Shown: piece after piece, positions 8,220 to 16,610 of the stretch | Position numbering within the stretch: position 1 is the first letter of the stretch | Layout: every line of letters begins with the position of its first letter | Origin: JAVVSR01 sp036654095 | Lineage (GTDB): Bacteria > Bacillota > Clostridia > Christensenellales > CAG-917 | DNA: 63,708 nt | NCBI GenBank assembly: GCA_036654095.1 | Contig: JAVVSR010000011.1 | Coordinates: forward strand, 1-63,708 | Reading direction: 5' to 3' | Notes under the pieces: model-generated | Told to the model about the DNA's origin: nothing | Seen by the model: the letters and a program-made list of their open reading frames with translations, nothing else | Database searches by the model: none | Program-made: the position numbers and the translations under genes

Positions 8220-10889
8220 TTAAATAGAAGCTTTATTGCCTTTCTTTTTAGCCAAAGCTTTTTCAATAACTTTTTGAAGTTCAACAAATGGAATAATTAA
8301 GAAAGCTATGCCAACGCTTAAAAGCCACTCAATGCCATTCAAGCTAGCTGTATCAAACACTTTGCGGAGTGGCGGAACTAAAACTACCATAGCAATAAGA
8401 ACTGCGCCTAGCAAAAATGAAATATTTAAATATTTATTGCTAAATATTTTTTTGCTAAACATTGTGTTTGTTTGCGAACGAAGGTTGTAGCTGTGGAACA
8501 ACTGAATTAAGCACAAGCTGACAAAGGCCATTGTCATAGCTACTGCGTGATTATTTACACCGTCGGGCAGAACGTAGTTTCCTAGGCAGAACGACAACAT
8601 AACCAACACTGTTTGCATAATACCTTGCACTAAAATATCCAAGCCCATTTTGCCTTTAAACAAGTGTCCGTTAGATTTCCTTGGGGGATAATCCATAACA
8701 TCGCGTTCGGCCTCCTCCATACCGAGTGAAAGCGCGGGGAAACTGTCAGTAACCAAGTTTACCCAAAGTATCATAACTGGCGTAAGGAATTTAACATCTA
8801 GAAAAATAGTTGCAATAAACAAGCACATAACCTCGGCAATATTTGCCGAAAGCAAAAACTGGATTGCCTTTTTAATATTGGCAAAAATCTTACGGCCTTC
8901 CTCAACGGCGCCGATAATAGTTGCAAAGTTATCGTCGGCCAAAATCATATCTGCCGCGCCCTTAGATACATCTGTTCCGGTGATACCCATACCAATACCG
9001 ATGTCCGCTTCTTTAATGCTGGGCGCGTCGTTTACGCCGTCGCCAGTCATTGCCACGACGTTGCCAAAGCTACGATAGGCCTTAACAATGCGAACCTTGT
9101 TTTCGGGGCTTACGCGGGCAAATACGCTGTATTCGCGAATGATACTTGCAAATTCCTCGTCACTCAATTTATCAATATCAGCGCCAAGCATAACCTTATC
9201 GCCGTCGCGCAAAATACCCACTTCCCTTGCGATAGCCGAAGCTGTTTCCAAATGGTCGCCCGTAATCATAATCGGGCGCATACCTGCCTTAACGCATACC
9301 TTAACAGCTTCCTTAACCTCGGGACGAGGCGGGTCAATCATGCCGACAAGACCTACAAAAATCATATCGCTTTCAAGGCTAGCCTTGTCAGACAAGTTTT
9401 CATATTTAACCGCGACACCTAGTACTCGCAAGGCCGATAAAGCCATATTGCTATTTGCGGTTTTTATAACAGTGATGTCGTCGCTTGTAATAGGCCTAGC
9501 TTTTCCACAATCTAAAATAAATTTGCATTTATCAAGCATAAGGTCGGTAGCGCCTTTAATATGCGCGACAACTTGGCCATTATATTCATTGACCGTTGTC
9601 ATAAGCTTACGGATACTATCAAACGGAATTTCATCAATACGTTTCCACTCTTTGGCCAATGTTTCATAATTGAAACCCTTATCCTTGGCAAAATAAACTA
9701 GCGCTGTTTCTGTGGGGTCACCAACAAGCACGCCTTCGTGGTTTTCGCTGCTGTCGTTACATAACGTCATCGCCCTTGTCAGCAATTCTTGCCCGTTTTC
9801 GCCATTGTAATCTTCCGCCTTAACGATACCGCCATCCAATGTGAAAATTTGTTTAACCGTCATTTGATTTAATGTCAACGTTCCCGTTTTATCGCTACAA
9901 ATAATTTCGCAACAACCCAACGTTTCAACTGCGGGCAGGTTTCTAATAATAGCTTTTCGCTTACTCATACGTTGAACGCCTATCGCTAAAACGATAGTTA
10001 CAACCGCGGGCAAACCCTCGGGAATTGCGGCAACAGCTATGGCGACGCTTGTCATAAATGCATCAATAAGCTCAGTCTTTCTAATGACCGACGCGCCAAA
10101 TATAACAAGCGCTATGGCCAAAACAATGATACTTAAAACTTTAGCCGTCTTATCCAACTGCTTTTGTAACGGAGTAACTTGGTCATCTGATTCTGACAGC
10201 ATTTTTGCAATTTTGCCGACTTCGGTGTTCATTCCCGTTTCGACAACAATACCGCGCCCACGACCATAACTCGTGATACCGCTACTGTAAGCCATATTGG
10301 ACCTATCGCCTAAAGGAGCTTTATCCGCTGCAATAGCCTCGGCATCCTTTTCCGACGGCACCGATTCGCCCGTTAAAGCGGCCTCCTCTATCTTTAGCGA
10401 CGCGGAAGTCATTAAACGCAAGTCAGCCGGCACAATATCGCCTGCATCTAACTGCACGATATCGCCCTTAACCAGTTCCTCGCTTTTAATTTGAATAAGC
10501 TCGCCCCCTCTAAGTACCTTAGAAAAAGGCTTATTCATATTCTTCAATGCGTCAAGCGCAGACTCGGCTTTATTTTCCTGCACAAGCCCAATGACAGCGT
10601 TTATAATTACAATTAACATGATAATCGCGCTGTCTAGCAACTCGCCGTACTCGCGCTGATAAATTGCGATTGCCGCCGATATTACCGCTGCCGCAATAAG
10701 CACAATTATCATAACATCTTTAAATTGCATAATAAACTTGGCAAACATTGATTTCTTTTTGCCTTGCTCAAGCTCATTCTTGCCGTTTTCGGCCAACCGT
10801 TTCGCAGCCTCGGCAGAAGTTAGCCCCTGCTCAGATGTTGCCAGTTCAGCCAGAACTTCATCAATTTTATTGCTGTAATAATTCATCAT
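8220..10889 (-). CDS. P2-type cation-exporting ATPase, probably Mn2+/Ca2+
   Basis: An 889-residue P-type ATPase of the Ca2+ (PMCA/SERCA-like) class. Visible motifs: TGES at about 173-176 (actuator), PEGLP at about 290 in TM4, the phosphorylation site DKTGTLT with Asp near 333, TGD and MTGDGVNDAP in the hydrolysis domain, and NLVTD in TM6. TM4 and TM6 give the cation site of the P2A group. It drives divalent metal out of the cytoplasm with ATP. A yybP-ykoY manganese riboswitch and its own promoter lie directly upstream, so Mn2+ is the probable physiological substrate, as for the riboswitch-controlled YoaB-type pumps. Sequence alone cannot separate Ca2+ from Mn2+. The start ATG has GAGGAT upstream. 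Confidence 0.92.
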   Translation of the reverse strand: MMNYYSNKIDEVLAELATSEQGLTSAEAAKRLAENGKNELEQGKKKSMFAKFIMQFKDVMIIVLIAAAVISAAIAIYQREYGELLDSAIIMLIVIINAVIGLVQENKAESALDALKNMNKPFSKVLRGGELIQIKSEELVKGDIVQLDAGDIVPADLRLMTSASLKIEEAALTGESVPSEKDAEAIAADKAPLGDRSNMAYSSGITSYGRGRGIVVETGMNTEVGKIAKMLSESDDQVTPLQKQLDKTAKVLSIIVLAIALVIFGASVIRKTELIDAFMTSVAIAVAAIPEGLPAVVTIVLAIGVQRMSKRKAIIRNLPAVETLGCCEIICSDKTGTLTLNQMTVKQIFTLDGGIVKAEDYNGENGQELLTRAMTLCNDSSENHEGVLVGDPTETALVYFAKDKGFNYETLAKEWKRIDEIPFDSIRKLMTTVNEYNGQVVAHIKGATDLMLDKCKFILDCGKARPITSDDITVIKTANSNMALSALRVLGVAVKYENLSDKASLESDMIFVGLVGMIDPPRPEVKEAVKVCVKAGMRPIMITGDHLETASAIAREVGILRDGDKVMLGADIDKLSDEEFASIIREYSVFARVSPENKVRIVKAYRSFGNVVAMTGDGVNDAPSIKEADIGIGMGITGTDVSKGAADMILADDNFATIIGAVEEGRKIFANIKKAIQFLLSANIAEVMCLFIATIFLDVKFLTPVMILWVNLVTDSFPALSLGMEEAERDVMDYPPRKSNGHLFKGKMGLDILVQGIMQTVLVMLSFCLGNYVLPDGVNNHAVAMTMAFVSLCLIQLFHSYNLRSQTNTMFSKKIFSNKYLNISFLLGAVLIAMVVLVPPLRKVFDTASLNGIEWLLSVGIAFLIIPFVELQKVIEKALAKKKGNKASI

Positions 10890-10992
10890 TATATCCTCTA
10901 CATTTATTTATATATATTGCTACATATTTAAAATTATAAACCTTATTTGGTTTTAAGCAAAACAATTTTACATTTTTTCAAATTACAAACAT

Positions 10993-11039
10993 AAAAAAAA
11001 TAGACTTTCGGATTGCATTTTAAAGCAAACCAAAAGTCT
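10993..11039 (-). terminator. Intrinsic terminator of the manganese riboswitch
   Basis: On the minus strand AGACTTTTGGTTTGC pairs with GCAATCCGAAAGTCT and is followed by eight Ts. The 5' strand of the stem (GACTTT) is also the 3' strand of the aptamer's closing helix, so metal-bound aptamer and terminator compete. This gives transcriptional control of the downstream ATPase. Confidence 0.8.
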
Positions 11040-11117
11040 TATCACCTTTACAGGCTGTATTGCCAGAAGCACGCTTCGTAATGTTGGCTCATACATTTAA
11101 AATTACTCCCTTTCGAT
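11031..11117 (-). promoter_or_regulatory. yybP-ykoY Mn2+ riboswitch aptamer
   Basis: The minus-strand transcript begins with CGAAAGGGAGTA, continues with GCCAACATTACG and CTTCTGGC, and closes with GGTGATAAGACTTTT. These match the conserved loops and closing stem (AAAG with CTTT) of the yybP-ykoY class, which senses Mn2+ and usually switches on Mn2+ exporters. The promoter is immediately upstream, the terminator overlaps the 3' end, and the regulated gene is the P-type ATPase ending at 8220. Confidence 0.83.
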
Positions 11118-11123
11118 AGTGAT

Positions 11124-11152
11124 ATATTAACATACATAAGTTCTGTTGTCAA
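11124..11152 (-). promoter_or_regulatory. Strong promoter of the riboswitch-ATPase transcript
   Basis: On the minus strand TTGACA (11147-11152), exactly 17 bp, then TAATAT (11124-11129). The consensus -35 is only a few bases past the stop codon of the glycerate kinase gene. Confidence 0.75.
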
Positions 11153-11157
11153 CAGCG

Positions 11158-12270
11158 TTATTTATACAATTTATCAAATAATTTTCTAACGGTAATATAA
11201 AGCTCCATTTTGTAATCGCGATAACTTAAAATTAGGTCGGCATTATCAGAGGTTGCAACCGCAAATTGAAGCCCTGCTTTTTTTATATCAAGATTACTTT
11301 CAACTTGTCCGCAAACGGCAATGACCGGCACGCCTTTATCTGTCGCCCGCTGTAAAATGCCGTCAAGAGCCTTCCCTTGAAGGCTTTGGCTGTCAAGCCT
11401 GCCCTCACCCGTAATAATTAAATCAGCGCCGTCAATAATTTTATTAAAATCAACTGCGTCAAGCATTACGCTTATGCCCGACTTAAGTTTAGCGTCGAAA
11501 AAAGCCACCATTCCAGCCGCAATCGCCCCAGCCGCGCCACCGCCAATGACATCGGCAACGTTTTTGCCTGTACTCTCCTCGATTTTTTTAGATAAATGAC
11601 GTAACCCAATATCAAGTTTTTCAATCATTGCGTCGTCCGCGCCTTTTTGACGCGCGTATACATAAGCTGCTCCATTTTGGCCGTACATTGTGTTTTTAAC
11701 ATCGCACATACAGGTCATATCGATTTTAGGAAGCCCCGAAATGTCAATGCGCTCAATATCAATAAGAGAACCTCCCGTTGGTACAAACTCATTTCCCCTT
11801 TTACTATAAAACTTTGCGCCCAATGCCACCGCAATCCCACAGCCGCCGTCATTTGTTGAACTTCCTCCAAGCGCAAGTATTACTTTTTTTGTTCGCCTTA
11901 ACGCATCGGCGATAAGTTGTCCAATACCGTATGTTGTCGTTCGCGACGGATTTTTTTCCTCGGTCAAACTAAGCCCCACAACCCGCGCCGACTCAATTAT
12001 TGCGCTGTGATTAGACAATAAATAGCTAGCTGTAATAGTTTTAAAATTGCTGTTTCGAGTTTGAACGCTTACTTCGCGACCTTCTGCGCCGCGTTTAAAA
12101 CAATCAATCGTCCCCTCTCCGCCGTCGGCGATTGGAAGCACCACAAGGTTTGCCTCGGGCATTGAATATTTTATAGCTTCGGCAATAGTTTCGGCCGCGG
12201 CAATACTTGATAACGTCCCCTTAAAACTGTCGGGACAAATTACTATTTTTTTGCTTTGATTTTCAGACAT
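11158..12270 (-). CDS. Glycerate 2-kinase (GlxK/GarK type)
   Basis: A 370-residue protein of the glycerate kinase type-I family, which phosphorylates D-glycerate to phosphoglycerate with ATP and links glycerate or serine breakdown to glycolysis. Seen directly: the N-terminal ICPDSFKGTLSS motif, PIADGGEGTIDCF, LALGGSSTNDGGCG and the ITGEGRLDSQSLQGK segment, all hallmarks of this family. AGGAGGG precedes the ATG. It seems monocistronic: the next gene downstream has its own promoter and riboswitch, and the gap upstream holds a tandem array. Confidence 0.92.
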   Translation of the reverse strand: MSENQSKKIVICPDSFKGTLSSIAAAETIAEAIKYSMPEANLVVLPIADGGEGTIDCFKRGAEGREVSVQTRNSNFKTITASYLLSNHSAIIESARVVGLSLTEEKNPSRTTTYGIGQLIADALRRTKKVILALGGSSTNDGGCGIAVALGAKFYSKRGNEFVPTGGSLIDIERIDISGLPKIDMTCMCDVKNTMYGQNGAAYVYARQKGADDAMIEKLDIGLRHLSKKIEESTGKNVADVIGGGAAGAIAAGMVAFFDAKLKSGISVMLDAVDFNKIIDGADLIITGEGRLDSQSLQGKALDGILQRATDKGVPVIAVCGQVESNLDIKKAGLQFAVATSDNADLILSYRDYKMELYITVRKLFDKLYK

Positions 12271-12408
12271 TTAAAATGTCCCTCCTTATTTTTTAACAAA
12301 CTAACAAGCTTTATCGTACACAATAAATCCGCGTAACAAAATTTAAATTAGCGTGCGTCGAACTTTTTTTTAAAACCTTTTACGCTATATAAAATATTTA
12401 AACTTTTT

Positions 12409-12560
12409 ATCCTCTATAAATAACTAAACATTTATCCTCTATAAATAACAAAACATTTACCTCTATAAATAACCAAACATTTACCTCTATAAATAACCAA
12501 ACTTTTTATCCTCTATAAATAACTAAACATTTATCCTCTATAAATAACCAAACATTTTTC
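12409..12560. repeat. Tandem array, about 25-bp unit, 6 copies
   Basis: Six head-to-tail copies of a 24-26 bp unit with core CCTCTATAAATAAC followed by (T/A/C)AAACATTTA. Small length differences come from a variable T/A run. It occupies the middle of the 12271-12633 gap between the glycerate kinase and MoaD-like genes; the rest of that gap is plain AT-rich sequence. Confidence 0.85.
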
Positions 12561-12633
12561 ATCGCTTCTAAACTTCTAAAACAACTTCAAAACTTTACTT
12601 TAAATTAAAAATCTATTTGGCATACAACTTAAT

Positions 12634-12882
12634 TTATCCGCCGGAAGCAGGGTTCATCATAATCACAACATCGCCATCTTTCAGCTTTGTTCGATACCCC
12701 GAAAGTTTTGTTGACAAAGTTCCGTTTACATAAATTAAATAACCTTTAAGCTCGCGCGGGCTAAACATTTTAGTTTTTTGCGCAACCTCACTTAGCAATT
12801 CCTTTACAGTTTGCGCCTCAACATCAATTTCCTTTATTTTTAAGTCCAATCTCAACAAACCAAAAAACTTGACTTTAACCAT
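12634..12882 (-). CDS. Stand-alone MoaD/ThiS-family ubiquitin-like protein
   Basis: An 82-residue beta-grasp protein: KVKFFGLLRLDL at the start, a TVKELLSEVAQKT helix, YLIYVNG, then LKDGDVVIMMNPASGG. The C-terminal GG is the residue pair that is adenylated and thiocarboxylated in MoaD, ThiS and related sulfur carriers. No partner E1-like enzyme, molybdopterin or thiamine gene is in the window, so the pathway is unknown. It could serve molybdopterin, thiamine, tungstopterin or another sulfur-transfer route. No strong ribosome site is seen before the ATG. Confidence 0.75.
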   Translation of the reverse strand: MVKVKFFGLLRLDLKIKEIDVEAQTVKELLSEVAQKTKMFSPRELKGYLIYVNGTLSTKLSGYRTKLKDGDVVIMMNPASGG

Positions 12883-13098
12883 TTGTTTTTACCCGTAATC
12901 CCTTTGTTATGTCAAATCAATAAAAATTGTTTTACTTATCCGCTTCAATTTAACTTGCTTATTCCATTACAGTATATTGCAAATCGCGCTAAATTGCAAG
13001 TTATTTTTAATGCAGTTTTCTTTGCGCGTTAAAACTTAATTTAATAAATATTTACCATAAATTTATATAACTTTTCGCTTGCGTATGCGCGCTTTAAT

Positions 13099-13127
13099 TT
13101 GACTTATTTTTTATCGTATGTTAAAAT
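13099..13127 (+). promoter_or_regulatory. Promoter of the guanine riboswitch-permease transcript
   Basis: TTGACT at 13099-13104, 17-bp spacer, TAAAAT at 13122-13127. The stretch 13098-13129 is nearly identical to the promoter at 15164. The preceding gap from 12883 is AT-rich and otherwise featureless. Confidence 0.7.
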
Positions 13128-13148
13128 GTTTTTATAGATTTACATATT

Positions 13149-13217
13149 AAGCCAATATAGGTTGACAATTTGGGTCAACGTATCTACCGAGTACCATACA
13201 CACTCGACTATTGGATA
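13149..13217 (+). promoter_or_regulatory. Purine riboswitch aptamer, guanine type
   Basis: P1 is CCAATA (13152-13157) with TATTGG (13209-13214). P2 is GGTTGAC/GTCAAC with loop AATTTGG, J2/3 is TATCTACC, P3 is GAGT/ACTC with a CC-containing loop, and J3/1 is CGACTAT. The GG of L2 and CC of L3 can make the kissing loop. The C in GACTAT is the specificity base for guanine or hypoxanthine (adenine types have U). J2/3 has A where many have U48, a flipped-out position that tolerates change. Confidence 0.85.
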
Positions 13218-13252
13218 CTACGCTTCTAGTTTATAAGCGTACTTTTGTATTT

Positions 13253-13290
13253 GTTGGCGGTTGGCTTTTTCTGCCAACTTTTTGTTTTTC
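13253..13290 (+). terminator. Riboswitch-controlled intrinsic terminator
   Basis: GTTGGCGG and CTGCCAAC close a 10-nt loop and are followed by a T-rich tail. It sits between the guanine aptamer and the permease start, as in OFF-type guanine riboswitches that stop transport genes when purine is plentiful. Confidence 0.75.
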
Positions 13291-13346
13291 TAAAACTTAT
13301 GATGACATTTTTTAGAAATACAAAATCTCTAGGAGGATTTTTACTT

Positions 13347-14807
13347 ATGAACAATTTCAAGTCAAAGCTCGATAATTTTTTCCAAATTACCGAGAGAGGC
13401 TCTACCGTCAAAACTGAAATCGTTGCAGGCCTAACCACATTCTTCGCAATGTGCTACATTTTGGCCGTCAACCCTATTCAAATGATTGGTATGTTTAATG
13501 GCGCATCTAACGCTCCTCATCTCGCGAACGCCGTGTTTATCGCCACCGCCCTAGGCGCAATCGTTGGCACAGTTCTTTTAGCTCTCTACGCTAAAATGCC
13601 TTATGCTCAAGCACCGGGTATGGGTCTTAACAGCTTCTTCTTTGTTTCTTTTATGCTCCCGATGGCATTGAATGGCTCGTTTGACTTTGAAACAGGATAT
13701 ATGAAGGGCCTTGCTGTTATTCTTATTTCGGGCGTTTTGTTCCTTGTGTTGTCGCTTACTGGCGCGCGCAAAGCTATTGTTCGCGCATTGCCTGACTGCT
13801 TAAAAAAAGCTATCCCTGCTGGTATTGGTTTGTTTATTGCATTTATCGGCCTTCAAAGTAGCGGCATTATCCAATCACACCCCTACGTTATGACTCAACT
13901 TGGCGACATTTCAATTTTACAACCTTGGCTATCAGGTCAACCTATTACCATGGCGTGGACTTCGGTTGCTCCTATATTAGTTGCATTTTTCGGTTTTATG
14001 TTAATTGCTATTTTATCAAAATATAAAATTAAAGGTTCGCTAATTATCGGAATTATTGTAACAACTTTCTTATATTATTTTGTTACCTGGCAGCTTCCTT
14101 CATTTTCTCTTGGCGATATTGGCTCTTCATTTAAAGATTTTGGAAAGTTTGGTATCGGCGCAGCGTTCAAAGGCTTCAAGCCTCTGTTTACTTTCGGCGA
14201 TGTCAACGCTTTCGCGGGTATTTTAAATATCATTATGCTTGTCATTACCTTCTGCTTGGTTGATATGTTTGACACAATGGGCACCCTTCAAGGCACCGCT
14301 TCTGAGGCTGGTATGCTTGACGAAGATGGTATTCCCCAAAACATCGACAAATGCTTAGTTTGCGACGCGGCTGCAACCGTTGTTGGCGCAATCGTTGGCA
14401 CATCAACCGTTACAACATATGTTGAGTCGGCAGCAGGCGTTGCTCAAGGCGGACGCACAGGCTTGACCGCTTTAGTTGTCACAATTATGTTTATAATTGC
14501 ATTATTCCTTCGCCCCTTGTTTGCCATTATCCCAGCCGTAGCTACCGCTCCTGCTCTTATTTGGGTTGGTGTTTTAATGCTTAAAAACTTTAAGCTTGTT
14601 GATATGGACGATATCGGTTCAGCAGTTCCTGCTTTTTTAACCCTTATCATTATGCCCCTTTCATACAGCATAAGTAACGGTATCGCAATAGGTATGATTT
14701 CGTACACTATCATTGCGCTTGCCACAGGCAAATTTAAAAAGAAAGATATTTTGGTTGCTATACTTGGATTATTGTTCTTGCTTCGCTTCCTCTTTATCAA
14801 AATGTAG
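13347..14807 (+). CDS. Guanine/hypoxanthine permease, AzgA-like NCS2 family
   Basis: A 486-residue integral membrane protein with about 12-14 hydrophobic segments. The start (NFFQITERGSTVKTEIVAGLTTF) and the TMAYILAVNP-like segment ILAVNPIQM are typical of AzgA/PbuG purine permeases, as is the acidic DMFDTMGT motif in mid-protein. It imports guanine or hypoxanthine by proton symport. The ATG at 13347 is chosen because AGGAGG is at 13331; an upstream in-frame start at 13245 lies inside the terminator. Control is by the guanine riboswitch upstream. A strong terminator follows. Confidence 0.92.
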   Translation: MNNFKSKLDNFFQITERGSTVKTEIVAGLTTFFAMCYILAVNPIQMIGMFNGASNAPHLANAVFIATALGAIVGTVLLALYAKMPYAQAPGMGLNSFFFVSFMLPMALNGSFDFETGYMKGLAVILISGVLFLVLSLTGARKAIVRALPDCLKKAIPAGIGLFIAFIGLQSSGIIQSHPYVMTQLGDISILQPWLSGQPITMAWTSVAPILVAFFGFMLIAILSKYKIKGSLIIGIIVTTFLYYFVTWQLPSFSLGDIGSSFKDFGKFGIGAAFKGFKPLFTFGDVNAFAGILNIIMLVITFCLVDMFDTMGTLQGTASEAGMLDEDGIPQNIDKCLVCDAAATVVGAIVGTSTVTTYVESAAGVAQGGRTGLTALVVTIMFIIALFLRPLFAIIPAVATAPALIWVGVLMLKNFKLVDMDDIGSAVPAFLTLIIMPLSYSISNGIAIGMISYTIIALATGKFKKKDILVAILGLLFLLRFLFIKM

Positions 14808-14826
14808 TTTATTTAAAACTTATTTA

Positions 14827-14853
14827 AAAGCCCCTCAAATGAGGGGCTTTTTT
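14827..14853 (+). terminator. Terminator of the purine permease gene
   Basis: AAAAGCCCCTC, loop AAAT, GAGGGGCTTTTTT. The rest of the gap to the next promoter (14854-15163) is AT-rich and shows nothing further. Confidence 0.88.
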
Positions 14854-15163
14854 AATTGAATTTAGCAAACAAATTGTTTTATTTTTGTGCTATTTAAAAC
14901 TATTTAAACACTTATGCCACTTAGTTCTACCTTATTTGTCTTAACTTTTTTATTTGAATTTAGTCGCTTTTTTTCGCATAATTTTACAATTTTACATTAT
15001 CTGCTTTATAACTTTTCTATTTAAGTTAGCTACAATTTTTTTTATGCCATTTACAATTTTGGCAACTTGCTGTACAATTCGTTTTTGTTATATATGTTTT
15101 TCACCTTCGCGTCATTTCTTTGGCTTTCGACATTTTTTGTCAACTTGTTTTTGCGCATTCTAT

Positions 15164-15192
15164 TTGACTTATTTTTTAAAGTTTGTTAGAAT
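15164..15192 (+). promoter_or_regulatory. Promoter of the small lipoprotein gene
   Basis: TTGACT at 15164-15169, 17 bp, TAGAAT at 15187-15192. It shares TTGACTTATTTTTTA and GTTAnAATGT with the promoter at 13099. Confidence 0.7.
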
Positions 15193-15222
15193 GTAATTAA
15201 TAATCTTAGGAGGATTTTTAAG

Positions 15223-15585
15223 TTGAAAAAAAATATTGTAAAGGTATTGGCAATTATTTTAGTTGTTGCACTTAGCGCAGTTATGTTTACCGCTTGCGTT
15301 CCCGGAGGCGTTGATAAGGCCAAGGAAAAAATGACCGAAAAAGGCTATACTTGCGCTGGTTCAGAAAAAAGTGGCGAGGGTATCGTTGGTAGTTTTACAG
15401 CAGTTAAAGGTTTAATTAACGGCGAATATTTAATAGCGGTTTTCTATGATAGCGCAAAAACAGCTAAAGCTGACTTTGACGAAATGAAAGGCGATGCCGA
15501 TAAAAAAGACTATGAAATTAAGCGCTCGGGTAAAGTTTTATACTATGGTACAAAACAAGCGTTGAAGGATTTTGCTGGTTTCTAA
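15223..15585 (+). CDS. Small lipoprotein of unknown function
   Basis: A 120-residue protein starting at TTG with AGGAGG 9 nt upstream. Residues 1-25 are a lipoprotein signal peptide (charged KKN, hydrophobic core, lipobox FTAC with the lipidated Cys at about 26). The mature part is small and charged with no motif I recognise; it ends near YYGTKQALKDFAGF. It is likely anchored on the outer face of the membrane. It is monocistronic, with its own promoter and a strong terminator. Confidence 0.75.
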   Translation: MKKNIVKVLAIILVVALSAVMFTACVPGGVDKAKEKMTEKGYTCAGSEKSGEGIVGSFTAVKGLINGEYLIAVFYDSAKTAKADFDEMKGDADKKDYEIKRSGKVLYYGTKQALKDFAGF

Positions 15586-15605
15586 ACTTCTTTAAACAAA
15601 TAATA

Positions 15606-15638
15606 GCGCCCAACACATCACTGTGTTGGGCGTTTTTC
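15606..15638 (+). terminator. Terminator of the small lipoprotein gene
   Basis: CGCCCAACACA and TGTGTTGGGCG close a short loop and are followed by TTTTT. Confidence 0.88.
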
Positions 15639-15751
15639 TTTTGTTTAGTTTGTCACGTTTATATAAGTCGTTATATCCACAGCTTTTTGTGTTTATTTTA
15701 AAGCGCCTATCCTAATACAAGTTTTTTTGCATATGGTTTTTTATAAATTAA

Positions 15752-15930
15752 GTTTACCTATTATATCGCCATATTGACTTCCCGTTATACCTTTTCACAA
15801 TATCATTCAGCCTACTTAGCTATTAAAATGTAGTTTACCTATTATATCGCCATATTGACTTCCCGTTATACCTATCTTTCACAATATCATTCAGCCTACT
15901 TAGCTATTAAAATGTAGTTTACCTATTCTC
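15752..15930. repeat. Two long direct repeats of 81-84 bp plus a partial third
   Basis: Copies start at GTTTACCTATTATATCGCC (15752), again at 15833, and a partial copy starts at 15917. Copies one and two are almost identical except for a 3-bp insertion (CTA) in the second. There is no coding potential. Confidence 0.85.
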
Positions 15931-16089
15931 ATAGCGACAAATTATTGTATGTGTTTTAGGTTGGCTTTCGATACTAATTTAAACCGCGACTTTTTGCTTT
16001 GATTAATTTCGTTTATGTGTCCGTCTATTTATTTTTGTTATTGTAAAACGATATTTTAAATTAAACAAACTTTTTATCAAAGTGTTTTA

Positions 16090-16505
16090 CTTGTCGCTTG
16101 ATAAGCTGACCCTCATTCCACACTTGCCCCTATTACGCGCATTATACCGCTTGCAAGTGGTTTCGCTTGTCGCTTGATAAGCTGACCCTCACGCTACTTT
16201 GCCCCTATTACGCGCCATTATACCGTGTACACGTGGTTTTACTTGATAAGCTACCCTCGTTCCACACTTGCCCCTATTACGCGCCATTATACCGTTTACA
16301 AGTGGTTTTGCTTGATACGCTAACCCTCATTCCACACTTGCCCCTATTACGCGCCATTATACCGTTTACAAGTGGTTTTACTTGATAAGCTACCCTCGTT
16401 CCACACTTGCCCCTATTACGCGCCATTATACCGTTTACAAGTGGTTTTGCTTGATACGCTAACCCTCATTCCACACTTGCCCCTATTACGCGCCATTATC
16501 CGTCG
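16090..16505. repeat. Tandem array, about 70-bp unit, 6 copies
   Basis: The core GCCCCTATTACGCGC recurs at 16126, 16201, 16270, 16340, 16409 and 16479. Each unit also has CTTGATA(A/C)GCT, a CCCTC block and ATTATACCG, and CACTTG...CAAGTG half-sites that could form a hairpin across each unit. Alternate copies (AAGCTACCC versus ACGCTAACCC) suggest duplication of a two-unit block. Open frames through it are by-products of the period and have no ribosome site. Confidence 0.88.
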
Positions 16506-16532
16506 GTTTAAATATTGTAAGTTAAATGAACA

Positions 16533-16564
16533 TAAAAAAGGAAGGCGCAATGCGCCTTCCTTTA
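16533..16564 (-). terminator. Terminator of the large lipoprotein gene
   Basis: AAAGGAAGGCGCA meets TGCGCCTTCCTTT as a perfect palindrome. On the minus strand it ends in TTTTTT. Confidence 0.85.
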
Positions 16565-16610
16565 AAACATTCGCAAGTAAACTTGCTTTTTTGAATTTTA
16601 AAACCTGTTA

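Noticed and set aside
13245..13346. Longer N-terminus for the purine permease
   Set aside because: It would lie in the riboswitch terminator; AGGAGG marks the ATG at 13347.
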